A DNA stretch of 64,000 nucleotides from Chrysemys picta bellii. Its lineage: Eukaryota > Chordata > Testudines > Emydidae. Where the stretch lies: positions 20,136,824 to 20,200,823 of the forward strand of contig NC_088801.1 of NCBI RefSeq assembly GCF_011386835.1. Reading direction: 5' to 3'. Positions 1-41,068 of the stretch are shown here, piece after piece. Each line of letters opens with the position of its first letter. The first letter of the stretch is position 1. A model generated the notes under the pieces. The model was not told the DNA's origin. It did no database searches and worked only from the letters and a program-made list of their open reading frames with translations. A program made the translations under genes and the position numbers.

Positions 1-1045
1 ATAGGTCCATTATTGGGGACAGGGTGAGTGATCCAGGGTTTAGCTCTCCACTTGACATCCCAAACTTGACGGGTGGTGCTGGCAGTGAATGCTGTTCCAT
101 CATGATCTGCTACTTTGTGTTTGTATAAACCCGATTTCTGGAACCAGGATGTTACCTCTGAGGGGTTTCTCTCAATTTCCTAGGATATAAGGGAAAGTCA
201 CATTTGGCTCTGAGAGGTACTCTTGTTGGCTGTCTTGGCAGAGAAGCTAATTATAGAACTATAGGTTAAATCAGCCTTGCAAAATTGTTGTGAAAATGTA
301 CCAGCCTAAGTGTACAAATTGATTTGCTCACTGTTTGCCGTGTTGTTTGATATTGAGGGGAGGAAAAATACATTAACCAAGTTAGTAGAATTTTCCTAGG
401 CTGGCACAAACTATTGGCCAATGAGGTTAGATGGTACCATTTCATGTGAACTCTGAGTTGTGAAACATTGGTAGGACAGCATGATGAAGATTATGCTAGC
501 ACTGCCTGTTGAATCTTTTCTGTGGCAAAATAGGACTACTGTCTCCGGAGAGGACAATCCAGTGCCCTTCCCAAACCTACAAATTAAGGTTACTCTTTTT
601 GTAAGTTTGCTAAAGAAATAGTTTCTGCATCCATGTAACAATTGTAAAAAACTTTCAGCTTGTTCAGACTTGGTTTTTTTTATACACAAAATGTCATTGT
701 TTGAAAAGAGATTTTGTTCATTTAATGTAGTTTCACATGCTAACAATTTGTGTAAGGAGGAGAGTAATGTGGGGAAACTAAGCAGGGGAAGGAACATTTT
801 GGTTGTATACCAGGAAAAATCCTAATGGCAATAAACTATTAGAATGGGATACTCTTCCAAGAGGAATAGAGGTGAAAAACCTGTCACTTGGGTCACAAAA
901 AACAAGACTGGGTAATGCAAAAGAAATATACTGTAAGTAACAATCTTGCTTTTGATCCCCACGGAAATGGACTAATGTCTCTTGGGGAAAATGGGCTAGA
1001 TGACCTAATCAGTATTTTCAGCAGTTTCCTATAATATTATGCAGG

Positions 1046-2107
1046 GTAGATTCATTTAAATCAAAACATTTTAAATCACTGATTTTTAATTATGATTTAA
1101 GTCCACAAGCAGGAATTTAAGTTGATTTAAGTAACTGATTTTAACTGTTTTGCATTTGTATTTTTTAGTTGTTTTATTTAAGCTGATTTGGTTGGTTTGA
1201 TTTATTAAACCATTAAAATACATTAATTTGCAACTACATATTGCCTTTTACACTACATTTGAAGCTCCTTTTGGTTAACCAGAAAGGTACATTATATCTA
1301 TACACATTTATTTAAACAATTATGTAGCTTTAATTACATTTATTTAAATTATTTTCTTTATTATATTAGAAAATGGTGAATGATGAATTTTATTTACTAG
1401 ATTAATTTCTTGTGATTTGTGTCAGGCTCTGTTTGGATGGAAATATAATTCAAAATGCACAAAAACAGTATTTTAGTTTTATTAAATAGTACTCTTCAAT
1501 GTGCTGGATACATAGAAGAAAAGTTTATCAGAACATGTTCTGCATTTAAAACCAAGTAACTTATTAAACGAAGTACCTAATTAGCATATTGAATTAGTTG
1601 TTTCTGATCATCATTCCTTGAGGATTTTAGAACTGGTACACCTCATCCTCTCACAGTTCACACCTAGTTTTATTTATAGTTTGGAAGAGGAAAACAAACT
1701 TTTCTGCTTTTTCAACTCCAGTTGGTTTCTTAATTGTGAATGAACTAGCCATTGGACTGAACTAGTTGAATAAACTGAACTGAAGATTATTATTATTATT
1801 ATTATTATTATTTATTCTCTCTGCACTTGCAGAAGACACTACTGCAGTCAGAAGCTGGTTTAGCACTTCAGCAAACTCTGGTTCCCAGTGCATAGCCACT
1901 GACTTCCACCTGTTCAATGACTTTCTTTAAAAATTGGCAGTGAACATGTACTGCTTCATATCTTTTTGTATTTCATTTAAATGATTATAATAAGCTTAGA
2001 CCTTAACATAGGCTGTCAATTTCAAATTTAATTTTAAATGGATGTATTTTTCTATATTGAATTTAAATGAAACTGATTTTTAATCAAATTTTTATCCATT
2101 GTGTTAT
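1046..2107 (+). repeat. AT-rich ~1-kb interspersed repeat, copy 1
   Basis: Collinear with 14106-15096 and with the reverse complement of 5417-6420. Shared blocks include CTCTGTTTGGATGGAAAT, AATGCACAAAAACAG, GAAGAGGAAAACAA, TTCTCTCTGCAC and ACATAGG. The beginning is rich in GATTTAAATC-type repeats and the end reads TTTTTATCCA, giving loosely inverted termini, as in a non-autonomous DNA transposon. An (ATT)n tract at 1786-1813 is internal. No coding capacity is seen; the family name is unknown to me. Confidence 0.8.
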
Positions 2108-4387
2108 GAAATAATCGATGCAAGGATAATTCTGAGTTTTGCTAATAGGAATATATGTGAACCAAGAAAGGATACCACTATACTTTTTGCAGCGACTGAG
2201 GGAAATTCACTAAGTACAGCATCTAGTTTTGAGCACCTCAAAAATTAGAGAAAATTCAGAGGAGAGCACAAATGATGATTGGAAAATAAGAACTGATAAG
2301 ATGGGTTAAGATAACTAGGATATTGGGTTTCCAGTCTTTACGTGAAATACATACATGGTTGGAGGAAAGTGGTAATGTTTCCCTGTCCTCTGGCAATCCC
2401 TCAGTATAGCTATGTATAATTTATTTAGCGCTGAGAATTTTTATCTGGCTCCTCCCCACCTTTCATTGTCATTGACTTCAGTGGATAGATGACCTCATTC
2501 TCCAATGCATATTATGGAGCATAAAACTGAGTTATTGTGAGTTTAAACCCTCCCAAAATGTAAGTTCATGTTTGTTTTACTAGTAGTAATAGTAATAGAT
2601 GAACTACATCTCTATTAACAGTCCTGTTGTTTATAATCTAACTTCATATTAAGGCTAGAAATATACTGGATTAGAAATGGAATATTAGTTATTACTGTAA
2701 ACTCACATGCTTAAAGCTTCTTGTATTAATGGGTATAATACACATCCAGTGTCACTAAAATAATGACTGTTAATTGTTGGTTTGAAGGGGAGGGTAAATG
2801 TAATTGTGAGGTGTTTTTAAAACTCCTATATGTATTTCTGATTCCAGTGGGAAGAATCTTTAGATGAATATGCCCCACTCAGTTTCTGGGAACCCCTTTG
2901 ATTAACTAAATGTCCAAAAATGGCAGTTTTCCAAAGATACAAAAACTTGATGTGAACTTTCTTGCTTTCCCCTACTTGTACTACCCTTAGTGTAGTCGGA
3001 CTTGAAAAAAATGCTATTTCTGGGACAAGAGGCAGCTAGGATAGGTGACTTAGATGAAGAGTCATATTGCCTGTAAGACCAACAAATTGAAGATCAGGCT
3101 GTTGTATGTTTTTGCTGAATAACCTGGGTCTTGACTAAAGCAGTTTTACAGTTAAGTGCATAGAAATTTAACAAAACTTATGCTCTGCTGCTTTGATTTT
3201 AGAGCAGAAGTGAAAGTGAACCATCTTGTCAATTTCTTGCTGCTTCAGTGGGTGCTCTGATCAGGATCTGGGTCATTGGACACATCTGGGTGTTCAGTGT
3301 GGTATGGAGTATGTAGCTCTAAATCTGCCAAAAAAGAAACTACAGTGATGGAAAGGAGGCAAAGGTAGGTAGGACAGAGAGTGGGACTTGAGTGATGTAG
3401 AAACAGAGACTAGAAAATTGTCCTTGTCAGCATCTATTTTAAAGCACTTGAGAGAATCTCCTTTTAAGAAGTTGACACTCTTGCTTCTCATACAAGTTAT
3501 CCAACAAGTCCTCCAAAAAATAAAGAAAGCAAGTCTTTATATTTCTAATATTTCTAAGGTATAAACATCTAATTTAAAGATATATTTGGCCACAGAATAT
3601 TTCTAACTGCATGTAAAAGTAACATATCTAACAAAAAAGGTTTAGTAGTTGAAGTACAGTAATTGAATTAGCATATATTAGGTGCTTAGATACCAGTGCC
3701 AGAGTAGTTGGTGTGATAAGAATTAGTAAATATTAAGTAAATACTATTTTGTATGCGCTTTTTAGAATTACCTGTTACTTTTAACATCCTCTTCTAAGGA
3801 ACAAATGAACAGATTGGCAAATTGCATAGCCGTTACTTTGCAAATACATATTGAGTAAATGCTGTGCATCTTCCAGCAGGAAATTAGTCTAGCGTAGTTT
3901 GGTATACAGGGAATGCAGTTTGACATTTGGAACAAAAGTGTACTTAATCTTTGTAATTAGATGTAATGATTATATTATTTGTATCATGAGGTGTAATTTA
4001 CAGACAGACAGAAGTCCAGATAAGGGTAACAGATTGGTCCTTTAAATTAGCTTTTTGACTGTCTTGTCCTCAAATTAAGATTTTCTTTCCAATAAAATTT
4101 TATTAATTATTTTAAAGAACAAAATGGTCAGTTTACAAGACTAATATTTCGACAGAACAACTTCGTAAATAAGACTTCTCATGACTGAGGATTTTTTTTT
4201 TTTTTTAAGTATTTGTAGGATTTGGAAAGGAAGAAGATTGCCCTGGTAAAGTGATGCTAAACCTATCTTAACCAGACATAGGTATATTGCCCTAGTGTAA
4301 GAGACCTATATCTATTGACAGCTGGTACACTGCTCCTGCATGCATGCTGCTGTGCTTAAGGGAAAGAGGACATTTAAGACAGAGAGA

Positions 4388-4508
4388 GATCACTTGATCA
4401 TTGCCTGGTACACTCCCTTTGGGGCACCTGGCATTGGCCACTGTCTGTAGACAGGATACTGGGCTAGATGGACCTTTGGTCTGACCCGGTACGGGTCTTA
4501 TGTTCTTG
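4388..4508 (+). mobile_element. CR1 LINE 3' end
   Basis: Contains GGGGCACCTGGCATTGGCCA, GACAGGATACTGGGCTAGAT and GGACCTTTGGTCTGACCC, the familiar sauropsid CR1 3'UTR, and ends near a TCTTATG-type terminus. It is severely 5'-truncated and non-coding. Sequence back to about 4285 may belong to it. Confidence 0.75.
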
Positions 4509-5416
4509 TGACAGTTTTGCATGCCCCATATTCTGGGTTTGCTATGCGCTGGTTTGATACTGTGATACATCCTTCATCCTGAATTGGGTTTTTGCACTGT
4601 GCTTTAACCTAGGATTGGGAGCCAATGAGATATTAAATGATCAGGTATTTGAAAACTTAATATTTCCTTCTCCCAAATAGTAAATGACAAAAAGTATTAT
4701 ATTGATTCCAATCACAGGAAATCTTAATAAATTAAAATCCAATGGAACTGCTTTGGTTATGGGGGTTGGAATGGTATCAGTGGAGCTAGACCATGTTAAT
4801 TTGAATCAGCTTGCAAACTCACTTTATTGTTCGGGAGGGGATTGTATTGACTTCAAATTAACAAATCAAATGTTCGTCCATGTAAATATGCACACTGGAG
4901 TCTTTATCTGCTTTCTAAATTTAGATATTTAATAAATGAAAGCAGGAATTACTGGAGTTGATTCATATACTAGCTGACCTTTGAGAAGTAGTCTGCATTT
5001 TTAAAATTTCCGTCAAAGACAAAATTTGGGTAGCTGTAAACTACAAAAGATTACCTTGCTTGTCAACTTCTTTAGGATGATAGTTGAAGCATGTTCAGTG
5101 CATCTAAATGCAGAAAAATATAATGTCATCTGAAACACATTGTAAAATACACAATTAGATCTGTTGCCAATACTTTCATTTTATTAGTCTTTTCCTTAAT
5201 ATTTTCTTAGTAACATTACTACCAGTTGCAGTAAGATCTAAAGACTCTTATCTTGGAGGATCAGTTGACTAAAGACCATATTGCATATTACAGTATTATT
5301 TTAGGTAATTTCTCTCGCCAAGTTACTGCTGCTATTGTATTTCAGTAGGTTTCCAGGCTAAAGTAAAGATGAATCACTCTGGTTATTAGTTGATGGTTGT
5401 CTGTCTATGTATTCAG

Positions 5417-6420
5417 ATCAGCGTGGATAAAAATCAGTTTTTTAAATAAATTTTTTTTTTTTTGCTTAAGTTGAATATTTTTGATTTAAACTAAAACCAG
5501 ATTCATTTGAAAAAAAAAAACTACTTAAAACTAAATTTGAAAAAGCTGACCTATGTTAAGGCCGTAATGTATTATCTATTAGACATTTAAATTAAATTTA
5601 AAAAAATATTAAGCAGTACATGTTTACTGCCAAGTTTCAAAGAAAGTCAAACCACTGAACTGGTGGAAATCTGGAGCTTAAGCACCTGAAAGTGGAGTTC
5701 TTTGAACTGCTAAACCAGATTTTGATTGCATTAGCTTCTTCTGCAGGTACAGAAGAGAATATTTTCTTCATTTCTGTTTATTTTATTACTTCACTTCATT
5801 CAAAATTAAGAAACCAATTAGTAGCTGAAAAAGCAGGAAAGTTTGTTTCGTCTTCCAATCTGAATAAAAACTAGGTGCAAGAGGATGGAGGTGTACTTGT
5901 TCCAAAATCTTGAGGGAATAATGATCAGAAACAATCAGTTCAATTAATTTAATTATAAACTTCCTTTGTTTAATAAATTATTTAATTTTAAATGTAAAAC
6001 ATGTTTTGATAAACTTTTCTTCTTCCGTATCTAGCACATTTATTTAATAAAAAGAATTGTGTATTTTAATTGTATTTGAATTTCCATCCAAACAGAGCTT
6101 GACACTAATCAGAAGTAAAAAAAAAAATTGCCATCTAGTAAATAGTTAAGCTATATAATTGCTTAAAGAAATGTGTATTCATATAGTATATCCTCCTGGT
6201 TAGCAAGAAGAAGCATCAAATTTAGTGTTAAGGCAGTGTGTGTGCAAATCGGATATTTTAATGCTTACCAACCAATTAGAATATACCTGTCTTTAGGAAA
6301 ATAACTAAAAAATACAAATGCAAAACTGAATTAAAATCAAAGATTAAAATCATGCTTTCCTGCTTGCTACTTTTAATCCATAATTAAAATTGGTGATTTC
6401 AATAGCTTTGATTTAACTCC
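5417..6420 (-). repeat. AT-rich ~1-kb interspersed repeat, copy 2 (inverted)
   Basis: Reverse complement of the repeat at 1046-2107. Its start (GTGGATAAAAATCAG) is the complement of the other copies' ends, and the blocks CCATCCAAACAGAGCTTGACAC and TCTGCAGGTACAGAAGA match in order. The 60-codon ORF at 5692-5874 is a by-product of this repeat. Confidence 0.8.
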
Positions 6421-6663
6421 ACAGTCTTTCTAAGTGTCTGGAAAAATGGCATTGTTTCCTTTGGCTAAATATTTATCTAATCTTTTCTGTATTGGTTTTT
6501 CTAGATTAAAAAAAGGAGATTTATTCTCACTGTACTATTCCTACAGCTAAAGTATGAAAGCACTATACTTAAGGTCAATATTAATAGCCAAAAGCAATTA
6601 AAATATTAGTTGAATTGATAGGTGAGAGAGATACCCCAGTGGTTTCAGACCAGCAGCTCTTAA

Positions 6664-6846
6664 GAATCATAGAATATTAGGGTTGGAAGGGACCTCAGGA
6701 GGTCATCTAGTCCAACCCCCCTGCTCAAAGCAGGACCAATCCCCAGATAGATTTTTGCCCCAGATCCCTAAATGGCCCCCTCAGGGATTGAACTCACAAC
6801 CCTGGGTTTAACAGGCCAATGCTCAAACCACTGAGCTATCCCTTCT
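6664..6846 (-). mobile_element. Tortoise Pol III SINE (tRNA head, CR1-like tail)
   Basis: On the minus strand it starts GGGATAGCTCAGTGGTTTGA (A box), continues to a B box (GTTGTGAGTTCAATCCC), and ends in a CR1-type tail (TTGGACTAGATGACCTCC ... ATTCTATGATTCT). This is the layout of the Cry-type SINE of cryptodiran turtles, which borrows its 3' tail from a CR1 LINE. The copy looks nearly full length. It is the strongest single clue to the host. Confidence 0.85.
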
Positions 6847-9800
6847 CCCTCTTTATAACCTATAACACAGATATGTGTTCCACAGTCTGTTCATTCATTT
6901 ACTATAGAAGACATGTCAGAATTTCCAGTAGTACAATTTTAATTGTATGGTGGTGGAATGGGAGAACACGGAAGTTTGCAGGCCGCTAAAGAAACTTAGG
7001 TGGGGAAAAGGCTATCAAAGATAGTGAAGTGAGCATTAGCAATCTATGTTGCAAAATGGTGCTATGAGTATAAGTGTATTTTCTTTAACTGAAGTATTTT
7101 TCTTTAAGATGGAATGGTCAGATACAAACTGCTTCAAAATCTGTTTAGAATAGAGCAAGTTTTCATTGACTGTGTACATTATTTTGCACCGAGTTCCTGT
7201 TGGAACAGATCTTACAGGATAACAGGTGTGGGTAGTTGAAACACTGGTCCGCAACAGGCTTCCTAAATCATTCTTCACTGCTTAACTTTCGGAGAGGAAA
7301 ATGTAAGTAAACTTCAAATCATAGGTATTCAGTAAGCTTTATTCTGTGCTTAGGAGTGGAGTATGATCTGAATAGTTAAAGGATAAATTATTGGAGGACC
7401 ATTATTTAAATAGGTATCCATACATCTAATTTAAAATGTTATATTATTGAAATACAACTTTAGAAGGTCTAGCATGTAATCCCATTTAGAACGATGTATA
7501 ATAACTCTTTTCCATAAAGATTTCACGTGTGCTGTGGCTCATTTTAAGGTACTTAACATCTGATACTTTAGGTTTTAGACTCTTATAAATGCTAACTAGA
7601 CTTGTTTTGAGAGTTAAAAAGTATCTAAAATGAGTGACAGACATAGATGATCCTCTGATAGCTGAACTACAATCAGCAGCAAATTAATACCCAAGTAAAA
7701 ATGTACTGCAATAAAAATGAGATTGTATGCTGCATGTACAACTTAAAAAAATCTCATTAACACATTGATTTGGAAAAAGCTAACTGAAAGTCTGGCTTTG
7801 TGATAGGGAGGTGAAGATTATGCTGCTGCAGGAAAGCATGGCAGCATTTACTTTTTGCTGCTTTTGAGGTAAAAACTGTTGAGCCAAGACTGATGCAGGG
7901 AGGAAGCTAGTTACTTTGGATCAAAGAATATAGATGTGACGCACTTTCTGACTTTCCTCTCTTGGTGGTAGCATGTTTCCTGGAATCTTAAATTCCAGAA
8001 GTGTTTGTGGAAGATATTCCCCCTCCCCCTCAGTATACTGGGGCTCCAGTTTCCTATAGAGGATTACATAGGGAAGCTGCATTGTCTCTGCTGCAAAGGA
8101 TTATGAGGGGTAGGATGAAATGGGGGGCTTCTGTTGATGGCACTGCTGTCCAAGAAAATTAAACCAAGGTCAGGGGTTTTAGGGGAATGTGAAAGGGATG
8201 AAGATTCTACCACCACTTGTCCCGTGTGGGGAAGGAAAAATTTCTGGCTACTAGAAGCAGAATAACTATTTGACCAGAATTTGGCAGTGAGCACAGCTAA
8301 GGAAAATTGCTGAGGCTGAGAAGAAGGAAATATCTTTGTCGTTCAAAGGTCCACAGATCTGTTAGAATGGGTGCATCAGCTTGATTTCAGCTTGAGGACA
8401 GAGACAAATGTATCTGCCGCTGGCGGGAAGGGAATGTCCTGTTCCCTGAATTCCCTCCAGGCTTACCTGCCTACCGTGGTGATCTAGCCAGACCTTGCTG
8501 CTGCAGAATTTTTGAGAGGAAATTCCAAACTTTGTTCAAATTTCTAACGATTTGGGACAACATTTGTCATCTAATTCCTAGCTGTGCCCAGTAGATTTGT
8601 GTTTAAGGAAGATTGTCTCCTCAGCACTGCTTCCCCTTTTCAGGCATTTCCAGCAGCTGGTGCCCCTTCAGGGAACGAGCTAGGCTGGAAAAGGCCAGAG
8701 GCAAAAAGAAATCTCTCTCTCCTGGAGCTCAGCCTGTTCTATGGACAGCACATAGTTCCCCCTCACAGCCTAGACTGAGTTGGGTCACCCAATTCTTTGC
8801 TCTTGGGCAGGATTGGGGAAAACTGGCTTCAGAGGCAAGCAGCTCCTTCTCATCACCATGAAGGGAGTGCTGCCAATGTGTCTATGGGAGGATCATGCTT
8901 ATAATAATTCCATAGAGCCTCCAACAGCAGCTATGCTCTTGACTGGTCAGTCGCTGCCTCCCCTCAGGCTGCCAATGGAAGACAGTAGATACAGCATGGA
9001 TAACTGCCACCACCGTAGAATGTGATAAGGGGCCTTTTGGCCCAACTCCCTCCCCCTAATCCATCTCTGTAACAGACCTGCTGGGGTTCTCTGTGATATC
9101 CCAGGCTGGGTCTTGCTGGAGAAATGCAGAGCCCTACTCCATGTAGTAGAGAGGGGTTCCGTTTCTGCAGACTTCATTCTGAATTCCAGACCAGTAACTT
9201 CTTTGAGAAATCAGTGAGTAGATACAGTAAGCCCAGTATCTTTGTGGCTTGGGGGGAACATTCAAGCTTAGTTGTAGGAAGACAGCTGTAGGAAGAAGAA
9301 AGAGAAGGGAACAGACCTGGGGGAGGGAGGAAGGGGGGAGGGGGGACTCTTTTGGTATTTTTTAACTAAATGGCACAACTAATCAAATTTGTGTTTTTAA
9401 TTTGAAAGGATTGACAATACTAAAATTTAGTAGGGAAGCAGGCAGAACTATGTTGGTGTTGGTTTTTTCACTTATAGAAAATTTCATGCATTTTTTTCCT
9501 GTTTCAGTACCATCTGCAAGACACTGCTTTCTCCTTATTCAGTGCAATAATTGTCAATATAGGTGTGTTTAGTTACTTGTTAGACTCAAACGTGAGTAAA
9601 ATAAGATTTCAGAACTTAATCTGGATTGTAGTCAGTCATTACCATTTTAATACAAATATGTATGCTTTTTCTGTTAAGAGTTAGCCATGTTGCTTTATAT
9701 ATAAACCATACTGAAACAATTTTAAAAAATTGATTTTGGGACAATTGATAAAATATACTTGAAGTTAGGCAAAAATCCATATTTATCATGATTCCTAAAA

Positions 9801-10902
9801 TACTGGGGAAAATATGGTAAACTTATTTAAGTCCCTTTTATCAGAAAATGTGAAGTCTTTCTTGTATATTAAATGTTTGTGGTATTTAGTTAAATAATTC
9901 TGGTATTTAGAGAACCAAAACTGCCTGTGGTTATCACACCTGTAGTATGGTGGTCACGTTCTAGTTTCAGTGATAGTTAGGGACTTGGTTAAAAGAGGCT
10001 TCACATACTGAGAAAAATTTTCTAAAATATTTTATTGTAGGAACATGCTTTACAAAACTCCAGTTTGTCTCTACTTCTAGTATGTTGGAGAAAGCATGAT
10101 ACTGAGATATAAGAGTAAATTACAGCGAGAACATTTTAGGCTATGCCTTGGAGGCACTTAAATGAGCTCCCAACTACATAATAATTGTGGCAGTTGCATA
10201 CAGATGTGCTCATGGCTTATTGCCAGTAATATGGCTACTTCGTTTAGAAAAAATTGAGTTTATGCCTTGTCCTTAATTCTGCTTAATAAAAGTATGAAGA
10301 AAATACTACTCTTTAAAATAGCATACTTTTTCTTCTAAGGATCCCTGTACCATTTGACTCTTGTGGCCCCAGATGACCAGAATCCCTTTCAGCCACAATT
10401 TGTGGCCCCACAGGCATTTTCAATTCACTTTATCATTATTAATGTATTGCATACAACATGCAAGGCGCTTTACAAACAAAAAGACCCAGTCCACCAGGCT
10501 TATAATATGACTGGGGGGTCAAGGTGGTAATGGCGATGGTAATGTTCTAATAGCACAATTATTTTTGATGTACGATATATAGGTTGTCTGTTCTGTTCTA
10601 AAACTAAATATCACATTGGGATCCAGCTTGCAGATCTTTGGGTAAAATGTGCTTCTCAATGAGTGTATGGGACCTAGCTAGTGTAGATTTAGACACAAAC
10701 TATTGCCTTCTCTGCTAGATGTTGCTTTTGATATTTTCAGTAATTTACCGTAATGGAATTTCAAAATTACACAGTTAAAACAATAGCCGGGGTACCAAAA
10801 TGTAGTAATAGGCTTATTCTCTCTCTCTCCCCCCCCTCCCCCCATTAAACTATTATTTGGTCACTCCATTTTATTAAATATAGTAATCTTATTTTTTTGT
10901 AG

Positions 10903-10961
10903 GAAAATTGCTGAAGTGTGGACTGCTGCCTTGATACTGTAAATCTGCAATAAAGGTGGCA
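10903..10961 (+). other. SPOPL: SPOPL 5'UTR part of the first coding exon
   Basis: A T-rich tract ending in TTTTTTTGTAG puts a 3' splice site at 10901-10902, so this exon probably begins at 10903 and carries 59 nt of 5'UTR before the ATG. An in-frame TGA at 10932-10934, 30 nt upstream, supports the ATG at 10962 as the true start. The acceptor implies at least one further 5'UTR exon upstream. Confidence 0.75.
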
Positions 10962-38160
<27,199 letters not shown>

Positions 38161-38851
38161 AATCTTCCATGAACTTTAGAGAAACTGAAATGACTCTACT
38201 CCTCCATGTCCAGAGGTGTTTTCACAAACCATAACAAGAATTTTTGTTATCCTTGTCCACAGAACAGAAGCTGAAAAAGCCTATTGTTTGCTTTTCAGTT
38301 GGATAATTTATGGTTTAATCCTCAGCTTTAAATTAGACTGATTACTCTCTAATTCACTGAAAGGCCTTAAATTATCTTCAATGACTCTCTAGTCCATATA
38401 GTCTAATGTATCTTGATTTTTTTTTTTTATCGTGCCTTGTCTTTTTGACTAGGCTATGCAGGATTGCACTAGCTCCATAATGCAGTAAAGTTGATAACTG
38501 AAGATTAACTTTTGAAAGGGATCTTCCATTATTTAAAAAAAAAAAAAAATGAAGATTATAGTTTGGTTCTGTGCTAACTGGAAGGTTTCAACTAGACTCT
38601 CATTAAAAGCACTTGAACTGAAGGCACATAATGTGCCCCCAGTCCAAGTACAATGCATAGGGAGAACCAGTTTACTTACAGAGGATGCCAACAGGCTGTT
38701 AATGGCAATATATTGCTTTGAACATAATTTATTTTTCATTGTGGGGGCAAATATGCAATGGTTTGGCCCAAAAATGTATTTTCAATATAGTTTGTAATGC
38801 CTATTGTGTGTATGTCAAAGCTGTCCAACAAGCGTTTAAAAAGAAACACAT

Positions 38852-38857
38852 AATAAA
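38852..38857 (+). terminator. SPOPL: Candidate proximal poly(A) signal
   Basis: AATAAA about 690 nt after the stop codon, followed by a T-rich stretch. It would give a short-UTR transcript. Confidence 0.35.
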
Positions 38858-40737
38858 CCTTTTGCCTGTGTTTCTTTATGGTCCATCGCTAGTTTACATT
38901 TAATGGAGAATAGGGTGAGAGGTAAAGATTTTTCTGTGAAGAGAGAATAGTATTGTATTTGAAAAAAAATTATTTATATCCCACATGTATGGTTACATAG
39001 AAAAGTAAAGGATGCATAGAATGACCAAATGTAAATTTAAGAAATGGGCCAAATGGATTCTGAATATGCACTTTTAATGCGTAACTTTTGTATGTTGTGT
39101 GGTACATATATATTTTGCTTTTGATGAATTAATGAGGTACAGGTAATTGTGGCGTAACTTTTTAAATACATTTTAAGATGCCCACAGCCACATGGGATTT
39201 AGTTTTGTTATTATGAACAAGAAAAGCATGTATTTGAAGACTTAATTGAACGTGAATATTGTAAACTCTCATGTTCTATGTTGAATATTTTCACATTTTT
39301 GAGAAGGGCATGTGAATGACAAAACAAAACTTTGGAAAGAGGGTCTGTTCTCCACTCAACATGTGTGCACAATTTCCATTCACACCAGTGGAAGTAACAG
39401 ATGGTAGGAAGAATAGGTCCCTGAAATGTCAGATAGTATTTGCAAGCATAGACTTGCTTTTTCTAGCATTTCAGTTATTGTACTAGCATTGTGGATGGTA
39501 TTGAAATTCTGCATAATGTGAAAAGGATGAAACATTTGTAAACTGCTTATCATGGGCCAGTTCTTTATTATATGAACCTTAGCTTTAATACCAACATTTT
39601 CAGTGTTTGATAGCTTTGTTTACAACTGGGGGGGAAAGCTGCAGTAGTGCACATTCTAAATGTTTCCTGAGTTATAACATTGAATTTACTGTAAGGGTAA
39701 TAATATGCTATATCTGTTGTTTGGCAAGATTGCATTTAACAGTGGGAAATGGGAGGAGATCTCACTGTAATTTATAAACATATTAAGATAAAGACTTCAG
39801 TTTGCCTGTAGACTTACATGAAAAATGAAATTTAAGATTTACCTTCTGAAAAGATATCTCCTTCCTAATTTCTTTAAGAGTTCTCTGAATTAATCCTAAT
39901 GACGTTTTAGGAGGGTAAAGTATATATGCTTTTATATTTTGTTACCAAGTAAACCTTTAGCATAGACCAACCAGAAATAAGTGCCCAGTCCAGTTTTTAA
40001 AAAAACAAACTTCCAAATGCTTGCACACACTGTGTTTGAACTAAATCTTTATGTGGCTTGAATATAAAATCAGAAGCATTCTTAGACAAGTGTCTGAACG
40101 GTACAGGGGGCATCTTACCGGACTCTATCTATGGAGCAATTTATCATTTATCAATTTTTCTTTAAATATTTACCTATATTAAGATTTTGTAAGCATTCTT
40201 CATGATAGGGTTTATAAGGATCCTTGTTCCCTCCAAAATAGTGACATTTTTGTTGCAGTGTGTATAACAAATTAGAACTAATATATTCGTACTCATCATG
40301 AACAAGCTTGCTGTTGAAACTTGCAGCTCTAATATACAAAGTGACTTGAATATTTAATACTGTAATTATGATTGTCCAGTTCAGCTTGTTCTAAATTACA
40401 ACATACCGCTATCTAATGCGAAGCTTAAGGATTTTGTTCTGAAGATTTTTTTAAAGGCATAATAGCACACTTTGTACCAAAAAATGTCAAACACTGTGCT
40501 GTAAGAATATCTACATTTGTGGAAATGTCCATTTTTCCAGTAAGGCAGAGCACACCATACATTACAGTAATGGAAAATCATGACAATTGATCTGCTTATA
40601 TTTGGTTTAATTTATGTATAATTTTAAGTTTTGTCAGCTCTTAAGAAAAAGGTAAAACAATTGCTGTATTCTTAAGTGTGCACTAATTATTCACCTCATT
40701 CTTGGTTGAACCACATGCAGTGTTCTCACTGGACCCA

Positions 40738-40743
40738 AATAAA
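40738..40743 (+). terminator. SPOPL: Candidate poly(A) signal
   Basis: AATAAA about 2.6 kb after the stop, followed within 50 nt by a T/GT-rich segment (CCTTGTTTTTATT), a plausible downstream element. Confidence 0.45.
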
Positions 40744-41041
40744 TAGCTGGTAAGAACAACTTTCTCCTTTAGATTCAGCCCCTTGTTTTTATTCCCCACA
40801 TCTCAAGAGTGTGTCTTTTAAAAACACAGTGACCAGTTTTAAGTTCAACAGATGTAAAACTCTAGTATAAAAGTACCGTTTTTTGGGCCAACGTACAGAA
40901 ATCCTGAAAATGTATTTAGTACATTTAAAGGATTTGGAGCACAAAGTGTGACGGTATCTTGTTTTGTCTTTCTAACACTACTGTCTTAAATAGACAATAG
41001 TTACCACTTCCAAACTTTTCTAGGGAGAACCCTGCATGTTT

Positions 41042-41068
41042 TGTGTGTGTGTGTGTGTGTGTGTGTAG
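41042..41068. repeat. (GT)n microsatellite
   Basis: About 13 GT dinucleotides in the SPOPL 3' region. Confidence 0.9.

Larger units (their letters stand above)
1..10902. other. Upstream flank or first intron of SPOPL
   Basis: No coding exon or CpG island is seen. The stretch holds two copies of a ~1-kb AT-rich repeat (1046-2107 and, inverted, 5417-6420), a CR1 3' end (4388-4508), a tortoise-type SINE (6664-6846) and a weak CR1-like scrap around 2225-2330. A moderately GC-rich stretch at 7980-9350, with several overlapping short ORFs and a G/A-rich tract near 9318-9348, is not recognised. The rest is AT-rich sequence in which I see nothing. Confidence 0.6.

Noticed and set aside
8584..9177. 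Overlapping ORFs on both strands in a GC-richer stretch
   Set aside because: No frame shows family motifs, conserved-looking composition or splice signals; overlap in several frames is what GC-richer non-coding DNA gives.
1..10902. SPOPL promoter or CpG island in the window
   Set aside because: No CpG-rich segment or plausible non-coding first exon could be identified; the promoter probably lies upstream of base 1.
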